Positions 48,411-58,078 of a stretch of 64,000 nt of DNA are shown here, in pieces. Source of the stretch: Modestobacter sp. L9-4 (GTDB taxonomy: Bacteria; Actinomycetota; Actinomycetes; Mycobacteriales; Geodermatophilaceae); NCBI RefSeq assembly GCF_019112525.1, contig NZ_CP077800.1, positions 3,534,001 to 3,598,000 of the forward strand, given 5' to 3'. The position numbers and the translations under genes were made by a program. Each line of letters opens with the position of its first letter. Position 1 is the first letter of the stretch. Below the pieces are notes generated by a model. The model was not told where the DNA came from, did not search any database, and saw only the letters and a list, made by a program, of their open reading frames with translations.

Positions 48411-50624
48411 TCAGTGGGAGGCCGCGGGCAGCCGGTGCAGCCGGCGCGGCAGCCACCAGGTGCGGTCGCCCAGCAGCGCCATCACCGCCGGCAGCAGCAC
48501 CCCGCGCACCAGCGTGGCGTCGATCAGCACGGCGACCGCCAGGCCCACGCCCAGCTGCTTGAACTGCAGCAGCGACAGCGTCGCGAAGATGCTGAACACC
48601 GCGACCATCACCACTGCGGCGCTGGTGACCACCCCGGCCGACCGGCTGATCCCGGTGACGACGGCCTGGCGCATCGGCTGACCGCTCACGGCCGCCTCCC
48701 GCACCCGGGAGACGACGAACACGTGGTAGTCCATCGACAGCCCGAACAGGACGACGAAGAGGAACAGCGGCAGCCAGGACACGATCGCGCCGGTCGAGGT
48801 GAACCCGAGCAGGTCCTCGGCCCAGGTGCCCTGGAAGACCAGCACGAGCACCCCGTAGGCCGCGCCCACCGACAGCAGGGTGAGGACGGCGGCGATGAGC
48901 GCGACCGCCAGCGAGCGGAAGGCGACGGTGAGCACGACGACGGTGATGGCCAGCACGAAGCCCATCACCAGCGGCAGCCGGTCGGCCATGGTGCCGCCGA
49001 AGTCGGCGGTGAACGCGGTCGCCCCGGTCACGCCGGTGGTGACGCCGGGCAGGGCCCCGACGGTGGCCGGCACCAGGTCCTCGCGCAGGGCCGTCATCGC
49101 CGCGACGGCGTCCGCGCTGCCCGGGTCCCCGGCGCTGGCGACCGCCAGCCGGGCCACGGTGCCGTCGGGGCTGAACTCGACGGTGCCGGCCGCCGCGGGG
49201 TCGGGCAGCTGCGCGGTCAGCGCGGCCGCGGCGGCCTGCACGGCGGCGGTGTCCAGTGGGCCGCCGTCGGTGCGCCACACGGCGACCTGGTCGGTGCTGC
49301 CCTGCTGCGGGTAGGCCGCGGCGATCGCGTCGTAGGCGCGCACCACCTCGCTGTCCCGCGACAGCGACTCCGTGCCCGGAAGCGCCGTCGTCATCCCCAG
49401 CGCGGGGGCCGCCACGGCCAGCAGGACGCCGGTGCCCACGGCCAGCGCGACCCCCGGGCGGGCGACCACCCGGCGGGCGATCGCGCCCCACACCCGGCTG
49501 TCGTCGGAGCGGCCCACGAGCCGGCCCAGCAGCGGCACCCGCGGCCGCTCGATGCCCCGGCCCAGCAGTGCCAGCGTGGCCGGCAGCACGGTCAGCGAGC
49601 CGAGCACCGACACCACGACGACGAGGATCGTGCCCGTGCCGAAGGAGGTGAAGACCGGGCTGCCGGCCAGGTACATGCCGGCCATGGCGACGGTGACGGC
49701 GATGCCAGAGGTGAGCACGGCCCGCCCGGACGTCGCCGCGGCCCGCTCCACCGCCTCCGACGTGCTCGCCCCGTGCCGACGCTCCTCGCGCACCCGGCGG
49801 ACGTAGAACAGCGCGTAGTCGACCCCGACGGCCATGCCGATCAGCAGCACGACGCTGGAGGCGCTGGCGTCGACGGGGCTCAGCTGGGAGACCAGCCCGA
49901 GCAGGCCCAGGGCGCCGCCCACCGCGGTGAGCCCGAGCAGCACCGGCACGCCGGCGGCCAGCAGCGCCCCGAAGGCCACCAACAGGATCAGCAGCGTCAC
50001 CGGCAGGCTGAGCAGCTCAGCGCGCTGGAAGTCCTCGTCGAGCTGCGTGCCGACCACGGCGTCCAGCGAGCTGTCGCCGGCCTCGGTGACCAGCAGGTCG
50101 GGGTGCGCGTCCTGCACCCCGGCGACCGCGGCGAGGACCGGGCGCACGGCGTCCTCGGCGGCGACGTCGGCCTTGGTGCCGGTGCGCCCGCCGACGTCCA
50201 GGGTGACCGGGACGAGCAGCGCCGTCCCGTCGGCCGACGGCAGCGCGTCACCGACGGCGGCGACGCCGTCCAGCCCCCGGACGGCGGTGGCGACGTCGGC
50301 GGCGGCCGACGCCCCGCCCGTGCCGAGCGCCGACCCGTCCCGCGTCTGCACCAGCACCTGCTCCACCGGCGGGTCGGGGAAGCCCGCGTCGGCGACGACG
50401 ACGTCGGTGCGCCCGGACTCCCCGCTGCCGCTCTGCGCATCGGTCAGGGTCCTCGTCCCCGCCGCACCGCCGGCCACCACGGCCAGCGCGACCGCGAGCA
50501 CCCACAGGGCGATCACCGTCCAGCGGTGCCGGGCGCTCCACCGGGCGATGCGGACGACGACGCCGTCCGGTCGTGGGCGGTGGACGGGCGTGGAGGGCAG
50601 AGCTGTCATCACGGGCACGCTCAC
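48411..50624 (-). CDS. MMPL/RND-family membrane transporter
   Basis: A 737-residue transporter of the MMPL family with 12 membrane segments: segment 1 (about 40-60), a large external loop, segments 2-6 with GMAVGVDYALFYVRRVREER, a second external loop, and segments 8-12 with GLSMDYHVFVVSRVREA. These GxxxDY motifs carry the proton-relay Asp-Tyr pairs. It probably exports lipids or drugs. GTG 50624 has GGAAGG seven bases upstream. A two-component system lies upstream in the same direction and may control it. Confidence 0.9.
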   Translation of the reverse strand: MSVPVMTALPSTPVHRPRPDGVVVRIARWSARHRWTVIALWVLAVALAVVAGGAAGTRTLTDAQSGSGESGRTDVVVADAGFPDPPVEQVLVQTRDGSALGTGGASAAADVATAVRGLDGVAAVGDALPSADGTALLVPVTLDVGGRTGTKADVAAEDAVRPVLAAVAGVQDAHPDLLVTEAGDSSLDAVVGTQLDEDFQRAELLSLPVTLLILLVAFGALLAAGVPVLLGLTAVGGALGLLGLVSQLSPVDASASSVVLLIGMAVGVDYALFYVRRVREERRHGASTSEAVERAAATSGRAVLTSGIAVTVAMAGMYLAGSPVFTSFGTGTILVVVVSVLGSLTVLPATLALLGRGIERPRVPLLGRLVGRSDDSRVWGAIARRVVARPGVALAVGTGVLLAVAAPALGMTTALPGTESLSRDSEVVRAYDAIAAAYPQQGSTDQVAVWRTDGGPLDTAAVQAAAAALTAQLPDPAAAGTVEFSPDGTVARLAVASAGDPGSADAVAAMTALREDLVPATVGALPGVTTGVTGATAFTADFGGTMADRLPLVMGFVLAITVVVLTVAFRSLAVALIAAVLTLLSVGAAYGVLVLVFQGTWAEDLLGFTSTGAIVSWLPLFLFVVLFGLSMDYHVFVVSRVREAAVSGQPMRQAVVTGISRSAGVVTSAAVVMVAVFSIFATLSLLQFKQLGVGLAVAVLIDATLVRGVLLPAVMALLGDRTWWLPRRLHRLPAASH

Positions 50625-50785
50625 GGCGGCGCCTTCCGGCTCGGGCGCCGCGGGTGCGGCGTCTCTGCCTCGAGCCTGTGGGAGCGCTGTGCCCGGGTCA
50701 GTGCCGCTGGCTGGCCGCTGCGGGTCGGGCCGGCCCGACCCTCCCGGCGGCGGTCAGCCCGACGAGCGGACGGCGCCGGACGCCG

Positions 50786-50829
50786 ACGGGCCGCACCCGG
50801 CGAGGAGGACCCCGCCGGGTGCGGCCCGT
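50786..50829 (-). terminator. Terminator of the NarL-type two-component operon
   Basis: A perfect 17-bp stem (50786-50802 with 50813-50829, loop of 10) lies 11 bases past the response regulator stop, within the 215-base gap before the MMPL gene. Confidence 0.8.
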
Positions 50830-50839
50830 CGTCGACCGG

Positions 50840-51484
50840 TCAGCTGCGGAGGTAGGCCAGGGTCGCCAGCACGCGGCGGTGCTGGTCCTCGTCCTGGGCC
50901 AGACCGAGCTTGGCGAAGATGTGCTGGGTGTGCTTCTCCACCGCACCGGGCGTGACCACCAGCTCCCGGGCGATCGCGGTGTTCGAGTGGCCCTCGGCGA
51001 TCAGCCCGAGCACCTCCCGCTCGCGGGGGGACAGCGACCGCACCGGGTCGTCGCGCCGCCGCCGGGCGAACAGTTGGGAGACCACCTGCGGGTCCAGCAC
51101 GGTGCCGCCGGCCACGACGTCGTCCAGGGCGGAGAGGAACTGCTCGACCTGGGCGACCCGGTCCTTCAGGAGGTAGCCGACCCCGCCGGCACCGTCGGCG
51201 AGCAGCTCGTCGGCGTAGGCGACCTCGACGTACTGCGACAGCACCAGCACCGCCGTCGAGGGCACCAGCCGGCGCGCCTCGACCGCGGCCCGCAGCCCCT
51301 CGTCGGTGTGGGTGGGCGGCATCCGGACGTCGACGACGGCGACGTCGGGGCGGTGCTCGACGACCGCACGCACCAGGTGCGGGCCGTCACCGACCGCGGC
51401 CACGACCTCGGTGCCGGCCTCGCCGAGCAGGCGGACCAGCCCCTCGCGCAGCAGGACCGAGTCCTCGGCGAGCACGACGCGCAT
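50840..51484 (-). CDS. NarL/LuxR-type response regulator
   Basis: A 214-residue regulator: receiver domain with phospho-acceptor Asp in VAVVDVRMPP and Lys in GYLLKDRV, then a LuxR helix-turn-helix (LSPREREVLGLIAEGHSNTAIA through VEKHTQHIFAKLGL). It starts eight bases after the kinase stop and forms a pair with it. Confidence 0.93.
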   Translation of the reverse strand: MRVVLAEDSVLLREGLVRLLGEAGTEVVAAVGDGPHLVRAVVEHRPDVAVVDVRMPPTHTDEGLRAAVEARRLVPSTAVLVLSQYVEVAYADELLADGAGGVGYLLKDRVAQVEQFLSALDDVVAGGTVLDPQVVSQLFARRRRDDPVRSLSPREREVLGLIAEGHSNTAIARELVVTPGAVEKHTQHIFAKLGLAQDEDQHRRVLATLAYLRS

Positions 51485-51492
51485 GGGCCGGT

Positions 51493-52863
51493 TCAGCGGC
51501 ACGGGACCTCTCCGATCAGTCGGGTGGGACCGCCCCGGGGGCTGTCCACGGTGAGCACGCCGTCCACGGCACGCAGCCGGTCGCTCAGCCCGGCCAGGCC
51601 GTGCCCGGGGGCGAGGACCGCGCCGCCGGCGCCGTCGTCCTCGACCTCCACGCGCAGCCGGTCGTCCTCGAGGTCGACCGAGACGCGGGCCAGGGTGGCC
51701 GCGCTGTGCTTGGCGACGTTGGCCAGTGCCTCGCTGACCAGGAAGTAGGCGGTGTTCTCCACGACCGGGGGGAGGCGCTGCCCCAGCGGCAGCGACACGG
51801 CCAGGTCGACGGCGACGGGGGAGCGGGCGGCGATCGCGGTGAGCGCCGCGGTGAGCCCGCGGTCGGCGAGCACCGGCGGGGCGATCCCGCGGGACAGCGC
51901 CCGCAGCTCCTCCAGCGTCTCCCGGGTCTGCTCGGCCGCCTCGGTCAGCGTGGCGCGGGCGCCCTCGGGGTCGGTGTCGATCATCCGGCGGGCCCGGTGC
52001 AGGTCCATGCTCAGCCGCACCAGCCGCTGCTGCGGGCCGTCGTGGATGTCGCGCTCCAGCTGCCGCAGCGCGACCGCCTCGGCGGCCACGGCGGCGTCCC
52101 GGCCCTGGGACAGCCGGCCGATCTCGGCCTGGGTGCCGGCCCGGGAGGTGAGCAGCGCGCGCCCCAGCTGGGCCTCCAGCAGCGCCATCGCCCGGGTCAC
52201 CGGCGGCAGGGTGAGCAGCAGGACCAGCCCGAGGACGGCGTTGAAGACGATGCGGACCGTCAGTCCCTCGCCCAGACCCAGCAGCTCGGGCAGCTCCTGG
52301 GAGTCGGGCCCCTCCGGCAGTGCCCATCCCCAGCCGGCGTAGCCGAGACCACCGAGCGCGCCCGCGCACCAGGTCACGACGACGGCGAACGAGACCACCG
52401 AGACGACCAGGTGCAGCACGGCGTGCAGGGCGTCGAGCCAGTACTGCGGCTCGCGCAGCGGGGCGACCATCCGCTGGGGCAGCCCCTGCGCCGGGTCGAC
52501 CGGCCGGTAGACCGGGCGGGGGAGCGTCCGCCCCAGCACGGCGGGCAGCCGGCGCCGCTCCAGCGTCGCCAGGCCACGGGCGCAGAAGAGGGTGCCGACC
52601 AGCACCGGCAGGCCGATCCAGATGATCAGCAGACCGGCGCCGAGCGCCAGCCCGACGACCACCACGAGGAAGGCGACCAGCGCCAGCGGGAAGCCGAGCA
52701 GCACGTAGCCGGTGTCGACGCCGACCTGGCGCCACCGGCGCCGCAGCCCGGTGCGTGCGGTCGGGGAGGTCACGGGCACCAGCCTCGTCCGGTCGCCCTG
52801 CGCAGCCCCAGCCCGCTGGCTGGTCACTGCCGGGTCGGGCTGTCCCGACTGCTGCACCGTCAT
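51493..52863 (-). CDS. NarL-type sensor histidine kinase
   Basis: A 456-residue kinase with a membrane sensor domain of four hydrophobic segments (about 45-85, 135-165, 210-235), then HisKA_3 with phospho-acceptor His in LERDIHDGPQQRLVR and an HATPase domain (VSEALANVAKHS; GHGLAGLSDRL). ATG 52863 is divergent from the lipoprotein gene at 53032. The 168 bases between hold promoters of both; none recognised. Confidence 0.9.
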   Translation of the reverse strand: MTVQQSGQPDPAVTSQRAGAAQGDRTRLVPVTSPTARTGLRRRWRQVGVDTGYVLLGFPLALVAFLVVVVGLALGAGLLIIWIGLPVLVGTLFCARGLATLERRRLPAVLGRTLPRPVYRPVDPAQGLPQRMVAPLREPQYWLDALHAVLHLVVSVVSFAVVVTWCAGALGGLGYAGWGWALPEGPDSQELPELLGLGEGLTVRIVFNAVLGLVLLLTLPPVTRAMALLEAQLGRALLTSRAGTQAEIGRLSQGRDAAVAAEAVALRQLERDIHDGPQQRLVRLSMDLHRARRMIDTDPEGARATLTEAAEQTRETLEELRALSRGIAPPVLADRGLTAALTAIAARSPVAVDLAVSLPLGQRLPPVVENTAYFLVSEALANVAKHSAATLARVSVDLEDDRLRVEVEDDGAGGAVLAPGHGLAGLSDRLRAVDGVLTVDSPRGGPTRLIGEVPCR

Positions 52864-53031
52864 CTCGCCTGCGGATGCTCCCGGCGGGCGGGCACGGTGT
52901 CCAGCACCGATCGGGTGACGGGCCCCGCACCGGACCGCGGGGTCCCGCCTAGGGTGACGGGGCCGTCCATGAGGTCGCGCCCTCCGACCCGCGTGCCGCG
53001 CGGGCGGTACGACCCACCGGGGAAGTTGATG

Positions 53032-54771
53032 ATGCGCTCCACCACCGCCGTCCTGCCCGCCGCGCTGGCCCTGGCGCTCCTCGCCGGGTGCACCGGTGGC
53101 GGCGAGCCCGCCGCGGGGGACGCCGCCGCCTCCAGCTCCGGCACGACCGCGGAGCCCGCCGCCGTGGTCACCGCGGCGCCGGCAGCCAGCCGCACCCTCG
53201 TCCCCGACGCCGACCCCGCGGCCGCCGCGGTGTCGGCCAGCCGCGCGGTGTTCCGCAGCTCCCCGGTCGCCGTCGTGGCCGGCCCGGACGACGACGCCGG
53301 CCAGCTCCTCGGCGCGGTGGCCGCGGTCGGGCTGGGCGTGCCGCTGCTCCTCGGCGGGTCCGACGCCGTGGGCGCGGAGCTGGACCGCCTCGGCGTCACC
53401 TCGGTGCTGGCCGTGGGCGAGGACGCCGCGCTCCCGGCGGGCGAGGACGCGCAGGTGGTCGCCGTCCCCGCCGACGCCGGTGCGGTGGCGCAGGCCACGG
53501 GCCTGGAGCTCGGGGCGGGCCAGTCGGTCCAGCCGGCCGACCGGGCGGCTGCCGTGGCTGCGCTGGGTCCGGACTCCCTGCCCGCGCTCGCGGCCGGCGC
53601 CGACCCGTCGTCCGCCGACCCGTCCGCTGCCCCGTCGTCCGCCGGCTCGTCGTCCTCCGATGCTCCGTCGTCCTCCGCTGCTCCGTCGTCCGCCGCTCCG
53701 GCGGCCGACCCGGGCCGGCTGCCCGGGGTCCGCCGGGCCGCGCCGCTGGCCGACGTCGTCGTCCTGGCCAGCGGTTCCGCGGACTCGCTCGCCGGCATCG
53801 CCACCGCCCGCGCCGCCGGCGCGGACGTGCTCCTCACCGGTGGGACCGCCGACCCGCGGGGCTCGGCCGAGGTCGTCGACCGGCTCGCCGGGAAACCGTC
53901 GTTGGTCGTGCTGGGCGCCGACCTCGCCGCCGCCCCGGGCATCGACTGGAAGCTGGACACCGCGGCCAGCGGCACCCAGCTGCCCGGCGGCGGTCAGCTG
54001 CTGTTCCCGGAGCACATGCTGGTCGCGCTGTACGGCATCCCGGGCAGCGGTTCGCTCGGCCTGCTGGGCGAGCAGGACCTGCCGGCGGCGATCCAGCGGG
54101 CGAAGGACACCGCCGACGAGTACCGGCCGCTGGTCGACACGACCGTCGTCCCGACCTTCGAGATCATCGCCACCGTCGCCTCCGGCGAGGCCGGCCGCGA
54201 CGGCAACTACTCCGGTGAGCAGGACGTCGAGGCGCTGCGCCCCTGGGTCGAGGGTGCCGGCGCGGCCGGGCTGTACGTGGTGCTGGACCTGCAGTCCGGG
54301 CGCTCGGACTTCCTGTCCCAGGCCAAGGACTACCAGTCGCTGCTCGAGCTGCCCTACGTCGGCCTGGCGCTGGACCCGGAGTGGCGGCTGGACCCCGGCG
54401 AGCTGCCGCTGACCCAGGTCGGCCAGGTGGGCGTCGACGAGGTCAACCAGGTCGTCACCTGGCTCGCCGACCTGACCCGGGAGAAGGCGCTGCCGCAGAA
54501 GCTGTTGGTCCTGCACCAGTTCCAGGTGCGGATGATCATCGACCGCGAGCGGCTCGACCTGTCCCGCGACGAGCTGGCCGTGCTGGTGCACGCCGACGGG
54601 CAGGGCGGGCAGCCGGCCAAGCAGGGCACCTGGCAGGTGCTGCACAAGGACGCGCCGGAGGAGCTGTCCTGGGGGTGGAAGAACTTCATCGACGAGGACC
54701 TGCCGATGCTCACCCCCCAGCAGACCATCGAGCAGGTGCTGCCGACCCCGGAGCTCGTCACGTACCAGTAG
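53032..54771 (+). CDS. Putative lipoprotein with cell-wall-binding-repeat-2-like region
   Basis: A 579-residue lipoprotein: signal peptide with lipobox ALLAGC, lipidated Cys at residue 20. Residues about 60-190 resemble cell-wall-binding repeat 2 (SRAVFRSSPVAVVAGPDD). A Ser/Pro/Ala-rich stretch (about 190-228) links to another similar module and a C-terminal domain (about 310-579) with TFEIIATVASG and LALDPEWRL, possibly a TIM-barrel domain. Function unknown. ATG 53032 or the preceding ATG; GGGGAAG is upstream. Confidence 0.78.
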   Translation: MRSTTAVLPAALALALLAGCTGGGEPAAGDAAASSSGTTAEPAAVVTAAPAASRTLVPDADPAAAAVSASRAVFRSSPVAVVAGPDDDAGQLLGAVAAVGLGVPLLLGGSDAVGAELDRLGVTSVLAVGEDAALPAGEDAQVVAVPADAGAVAQATGLELGAGQSVQPADRAAAVAALGPDSLPALAAGADPSSADPSAAPSSAGSSSSDAPSSSAAPSSAAPAADPGRLPGVRRAAPLADVVVLASGSADSLAGIATARAAGADVLLTGGTADPRGSAEVVDRLAGKPSLVVLGADLAAAPGIDWKLDTAASGTQLPGGGQLLFPEHMLVALYGIPGSGSLGLLGEQDLPAAIQRAKDTADEYRPLVDTTVVPTFEIIATVASGEAGRDGNYSGEQDVEALRPWVEGAGAAGLYVVLDLQSGRSDFLSQAKDYQSLLELPYVGLALDPEWRLDPGELPLTQVGQVGVDEVNQVVTWLADLTREKALPQKLLVLHQFQVRMIIDRERLDLSRDELAVLVHADGQGGQPAKQGTWQVLHKDAPEELSWGWKNFIDEDLPMLTPQQTIEQVLPTPELVTYQ

Positions 54772-54856
54772 CGGTCGCGCGGCCGTACGCCTTGGTTCCG
54801 TCGGTGCCCTCGGGCACCATCGGCCACCACGTCGACGACGACCGCGGGAGCCAGCC

Positions 54857-55873
54857 ATGACCGGTGTGATCAGCGAACTGCCCGGGGTGGGCACGGCCGC
54901 GGAGCTGGAGCCGCGGCTGGCCGAGCACCGGCGGGAGCTGACCGGCTACTGCTACCGGATGCTCGGGTCGATCTTCGACGCGGAGGACGCCGTCCAGGAG
55001 ACGATGCTGCGAGCCTGGCGGTCCCTCGACCGGCTCGAGGGCAGCGGTGCGCTGCGCTCCTGGCTCTACCGCATCGCCACCAACGTCTGCCTGGACGCGC
55101 TGGCCGGGCGCAAGCGGCGCGCGCTGCCGGTCGACATGTCCGCCGAGCCGTCCGCGCCGGTGCCGGCGTCGCTGGCCGGGGTGCTCGCCGACGGGGCGTG
55201 GGTGGAGCCCGCGCTCGACCGGCAGGTGCTGCCCTCCGGTGGCGGTGACCCGGCCGAGATCGCGGTGCAGCGGGACTCGGTGCGGCTGGCGTTCATCGCC
55301 GCGCTGCAGCACCTGCCGCCCCGCCAGCGGGCGGTGCTGATCCTGCGCGACGTGCTGCGCTGGCGGGCCGACGAGGTCGCGGCACTGCTGGGCACCTCGG
55401 TCGCGGCGGCCAACAGCGCGCTGCAGCGGGCCCGGGCCACCCTCGCGGCGCAGCAGGCCGGGCCGGCCGCCCCGCCGCGCGAGCTGGCCGAGGACCAGGC
55501 CGAGCTGCTGGCCCGCTACCTCGACGCGTTCGCCCGCTACGACATCGACGCCCTCGTGGCGCTGCTGCACGAGGACGCGGTGATGGACATGCCGCCCTTC
55601 GCCATGTGGCTGCGCAGCGCCGCCGACATCGCCACCTGGTTCGTCGGCCCGGGCGCGGGCTGCCGCGGCTCGCACGTCGTCCCGCTCCAGGTCAACGGCG
55701 ACCCGGCCTTCGCGCAGTGGCGCCCCAGCGGCCCCGGCGGGCAGTTCGAGCCGTGGGCGGTGCACGCGCTGCAGTTCTCCGGCGGGCGGGTCACCCGGAT
55801 GACGGCCTTCCTCGGCCCGCGGCTGTTCGAGGCCTTCGGCCTGCCGCTGCACCCGACGCCGGCGGACCGATGA
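54857..55873 (+). CDS. ECF sigma factor with C-terminal SnoaL-like domain
   Basis: A 338-residue sigma-70 family protein. Region 2 is YCYRMLGSIFDAEDAVQETMLRAWR, region 4 is LPPRQRAVLILRDVLRWRADEVAALLGTS, and a SnoaL-like domain follows (about 215-335; LLARYLDAFARYDIDALVALL). ECF factors of this plan usually lack an anti-sigma partner and the C-terminal domain controls them. No anti-sigma gene is adjacent. First gene of a four-gene operon; its TGA overlaps the next ATG (ATGA). Confidence 0.9.
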   Translation: MTGVISELPGVGTAAELEPRLAEHRRELTGYCYRMLGSIFDAEDAVQETMLRAWRSLDRLEGSGALRSWLYRIATNVCLDALAGRKRRALPVDMSAEPSAPVPASLAGVLADGAWVEPALDRQVLPSGGGDPAEIAVQRDSVRLAFIAALQHLPPRQRAVLILRDVLRWRADEVAALLGTSVAAANSALQRARATLAAQQAGPAAPPRELAEDQAELLARYLDAFARYDIDALVALLHEDAVMDMPPFAMWLRSAADIATWFVGPGAGCRGSHVVPLQVNGDPAFAQWRPSGPGGQFEPWAVHALQFSGGRVTRMTAFLGPRLFEAFGLPLHPTPADR

Positions 55874-56304
55874 GTCCTGCCGGTCCCGGTGGTCCCCACC
55901 CCATGACGACCACCACGGGCCCGCTCACCGACAGCCCGGCCTTCAGCGGCTTCTCCGTCGACGACCTGGACGCGGCACGTTCGTTCTACGAGGAGGTGCT
56001 GGGGCTGCGCACCAGCGTCGAGCCGGAGATGCGGGGTGTGGCCCACCTGCACCTGGCGGGTGGCCGCGACGTGCTCGTCTACGCGAAGGGGGCGGCGCAC
56101 GCGCCCGCCTCGTACACGGTGCTCAACTTCCCCGTGCCCGACGTCGACGCGGCCGTGGCCGAGCTGACCGGGCGCGGCGTCCGGTTCCTGCAGTACGACC
56201 AGCCGCCCACCGACCCGACGGGCGTGATGCGCGCGGGCGGCCCGCTGATCGCCTGGTTCACCGACCCGGCAGGCAACGTCCTCTCCGTCATCGAGGCCCG
56301 CTGA
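55870..56304 (+). CDS. VOC-superfamily (glyoxalase-like) protein
   Basis: A 144-residue protein of two beta-alpha-beta-beta-beta units: FSGFSVDDLDAARSFYEEVLGLRT and the closing AWFTDPAGNVLSVIE. Relatives include glyoxalases, dioxygenases and resistance binding proteins. ATG 55870 overlaps the sigma stop; ATG 55903 is an alternative that starts nearer the domain. Its stop overlaps the next start (TGATG). Confidence 0.87.
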   Translation: MSPAGPGGPHPMTTTTGPLTDSPAFSGFSVDDLDAARSFYEEVLGLRTSVEPEMRGVAHLHLAGGRDVLVYAKGAAHAPASYTVLNFPVPDVDAAVAELTGRGVRFLQYDQPPTDPTGVMRAGGPLIAWFTDPAGNVLSVIEAR

Positions 56305-56861
56305 TGGGCCGGCTGCAGTACGCGGTGATCAGCTCCCTCGACGGGTACACCGTCGACGCCGACGGCCGGTTCGACTGGGCGGCGCCGGACGAGGAGCTGC
56401 ACGCGTACGTCAACGACCTCGAGCGGCCGGTGGGCACCCACCTGTACGGCCGCCGCATGTACGAGACGCTCGCCGTCTGGCAGGACGTCGCCGGTCCGGG
56501 GCACGACCCGGTCGAGCTCGACTACGCCGAGGTCTGGCGGGCCGCGGACAAGGTCGTCTACTCGACGACGCTGGCGGCCGTCCGCACGCCGCGCACGCGG
56601 CTGGAGCGCGCGTTCGACCCCGCGGTGGTCGCCGCGCTCGTGGCCGGCTCCGAGCGGGACGTGGCCGTCGGCGGACCGGGGCTGGCCGCGTCCGCGCTGC
56701 GCGCCGGGCTGGTCGACGACCTCCACCAGTTCCTGCACCCGGTCGTGGTCGGCGGGGGCACCCGGGCACTGCCCGAGGGCGTGCGGCTGGACCTCGAGCT
56801 GGTCGGTGAGCGCCGCTTCGCCGGCGGCGTCGTGCACCTGCACCACCGCGTCCGCCGGTGA
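56304..56861 (+). CDS. Dihydrofolate reductase-family protein
   Basis: A 185-residue RibD C-terminal/DHFR-like reductase: LQYAVISSLDGYTVDADGRFDW, LYGRRMYETLAVW, DVAVGGPGLAASALRAGLVDDLHQFLHPVVVGGGTR. Substrate unknown. It overlaps both neighbours, so it is translated as part of the sigma operon. Confidence 0.9.
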   Translation: MGRLQYAVISSLDGYTVDADGRFDWAAPDEELHAYVNDLERPVGTHLYGRRMYETLAVWQDVAGPGHDPVELDYAEVWRAADKVVYSTTLAAVRTPRTRLERAFDPAVVAALVAGSERDVAVGGPGLAASALRAGLVDDLHQFLHPVVVGGGTRALPEGVRLDLELVGERRFAGGVVHLHHRVRR

Positions 56862-57853
56862 GGCACCCGCTCACGCCGGCAGAGCTCGGGGCCGTCCTCG
56901 CCCACGCGCTGGGCGGTGCCGCGGTCGGCGCGGTGACCCGGGAGCTCACCGAGGGCACCTTCAACGCCGCCCACGCCGTCGACCTCCTCGACGGGCGTCA
57001 GCTGGTGGTCAAGGTCGCGCCACCGCCGGGCACGCCGCTGCTGACCCACGAGCGGCACCTGCTGCGCACCGAGGCGATGTGCCTGCGCATGGTCGCCGAG
57101 CGCACCGACGTCCCCGTGCCCGAGCTGGTGTCCGCCGGCACGGACCCCCTCGGCCGGGAGCACCTGGTCACCTCGCTGCTCCCGGGCGCCTCCTGGTCGT
57201 CGCAGGCGGCGCGGCTCGACGACGCCACCCGCCGGGTGCTGCGCCGACAGGTCGGGCGGCACGTCGCGGAGCTGCACACGGTCACCGGGGAGGGCTCCTT
57301 CGGCTACCCGGGCCGGCCGGAGCTCTGTGCCCCGACGTGGCGGGGTGCCTTCGGGCGGATCGTCGACGCCGTCCTCGACGACGCCACCCGGTACGGCGTC
57401 GTCCTGCCCCTGCCGGCCGAGGAGGTCCGGGCGCGGGTGCACGCGGCGGCCGACGTCGCCCTGCGCGCGGTCACCACACCGGTGCTGGTGCACGCCGACC
57501 TGTGGGACGGCAACGTCTTCGTCGACCTGGACCGGCCCGACCCGCAGGTGAGCGGGTTCATCGACCACGAGCGGGCGCTCTGGGGCGACCCCGCCGCGGA
57601 CCTGGTGTCCCTGGCCCTGCTGGCCGACGTCGCCGACGACGCCGACCTGCTGGCCGGCTACGCGGAGGCGGGTGGGCCGGTCGTGCTGGACGAGGCCACC
57701 CGGTACCGCTTGCACCTGTACCGCGCGCACCTGGCGCTGGTCATGGTCGTGGAGGCGGTGCCGCGGGGGACCGCCGGGCCGGAGCACGCCGGCTGGAACG
57801 ACCGCGTGGCCCGGTGGCTGGCCGGTGAGCTGGCGGCGCTGGAGCGCACGTGA
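56858..57853 (+). CDS. Aminoglycoside phosphotransferase (APH)-family kinase
   Basis: A 331-residue kinase-fold protein: ELTEGTFNAAHAVDLLDGRQLVVKVAPP (ATP-binding Lys), then VLVHADLWDGNVFVD (catalytic loop HxDxxxxN) and GFIDHERALWGDPAADL (metal-binding Asp). Members phosphorylate antibiotics or small metabolites; the target is unknown. Its GTG overlaps the preceding stop (GTGA). It ends four bases before tRNA-Gly on the opposite strand. Confidence 0.87.
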   Translation: MRHPLTPAELGAVLAHALGGAAVGAVTRELTEGTFNAAHAVDLLDGRQLVVKVAPPPGTPLLTHERHLLRTEAMCLRMVAERTDVPVPELVSAGTDPLGREHLVTSLLPGASWSSQAARLDDATRRVLRRQVGRHVAELHTVTGEGSFGYPGRPELCAPTWRGAFGRIVDAVLDDATRYGVVLPLPAEEVRARVHAAADVALRAVTTPVLVHADLWDGNVFVDLDRPDPQVSGFIDHERALWGDPAADLVSLALLADVADDADLLAGYAEAGGPVVLDEATRYRLHLYRAHLALVMVVEAVPRGTAGPEHAGWNDRVARWLAGELAALERT

Positions 57854-57857
57854 GCGG

Positions 57858-57931
57858 TGGAGCGGGTGACCGGGATCGAACCGGCATGGCCAGCTTGGAA
57901 GGCTGGGGCTCTACCATTGAGCTACACCCGC
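57858..57931 (-). tRNA. tRNA-Gly(TCC)
   Basis: A 74-nt cloverleaf on the minus strand including encoded CCA (57860-57858). Acceptor GCGGGTG (57931-57925) pairs with CACCCGC (57868-57862). Anticodon loop CTTCCAA gives TCC for GGA codons. Confidence 0.95.
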
Positions 57932-57999
57932 GGGGCACCCCTGGAGGTGCCTGCACAGCCTACCGGTCGCCCTCGGTGCCTAGACTCAGCGGCGGGCCA

Positions 58000-58073
58000 C
58001 GGGGTGTAGCGCAGCTTGGTAGCGCACCCGCTTTGGGAGCGGGGGGCCGTGGGTTCGAATCCCGCCACCCCGA
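58000..58073 (+). tRNA. tRNA-Pro(TGG)
   Basis: A 74-nt cloverleaf: CGGGGTG at 58000 pairs with CACCCCG at 58066-58072, discriminator A. Anticodon loop TTTGGGA gives TGG for CCA codons. The CCA end is not encoded. Confidence 0.95.
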
Positions 58074-58078
58074 CTCGC

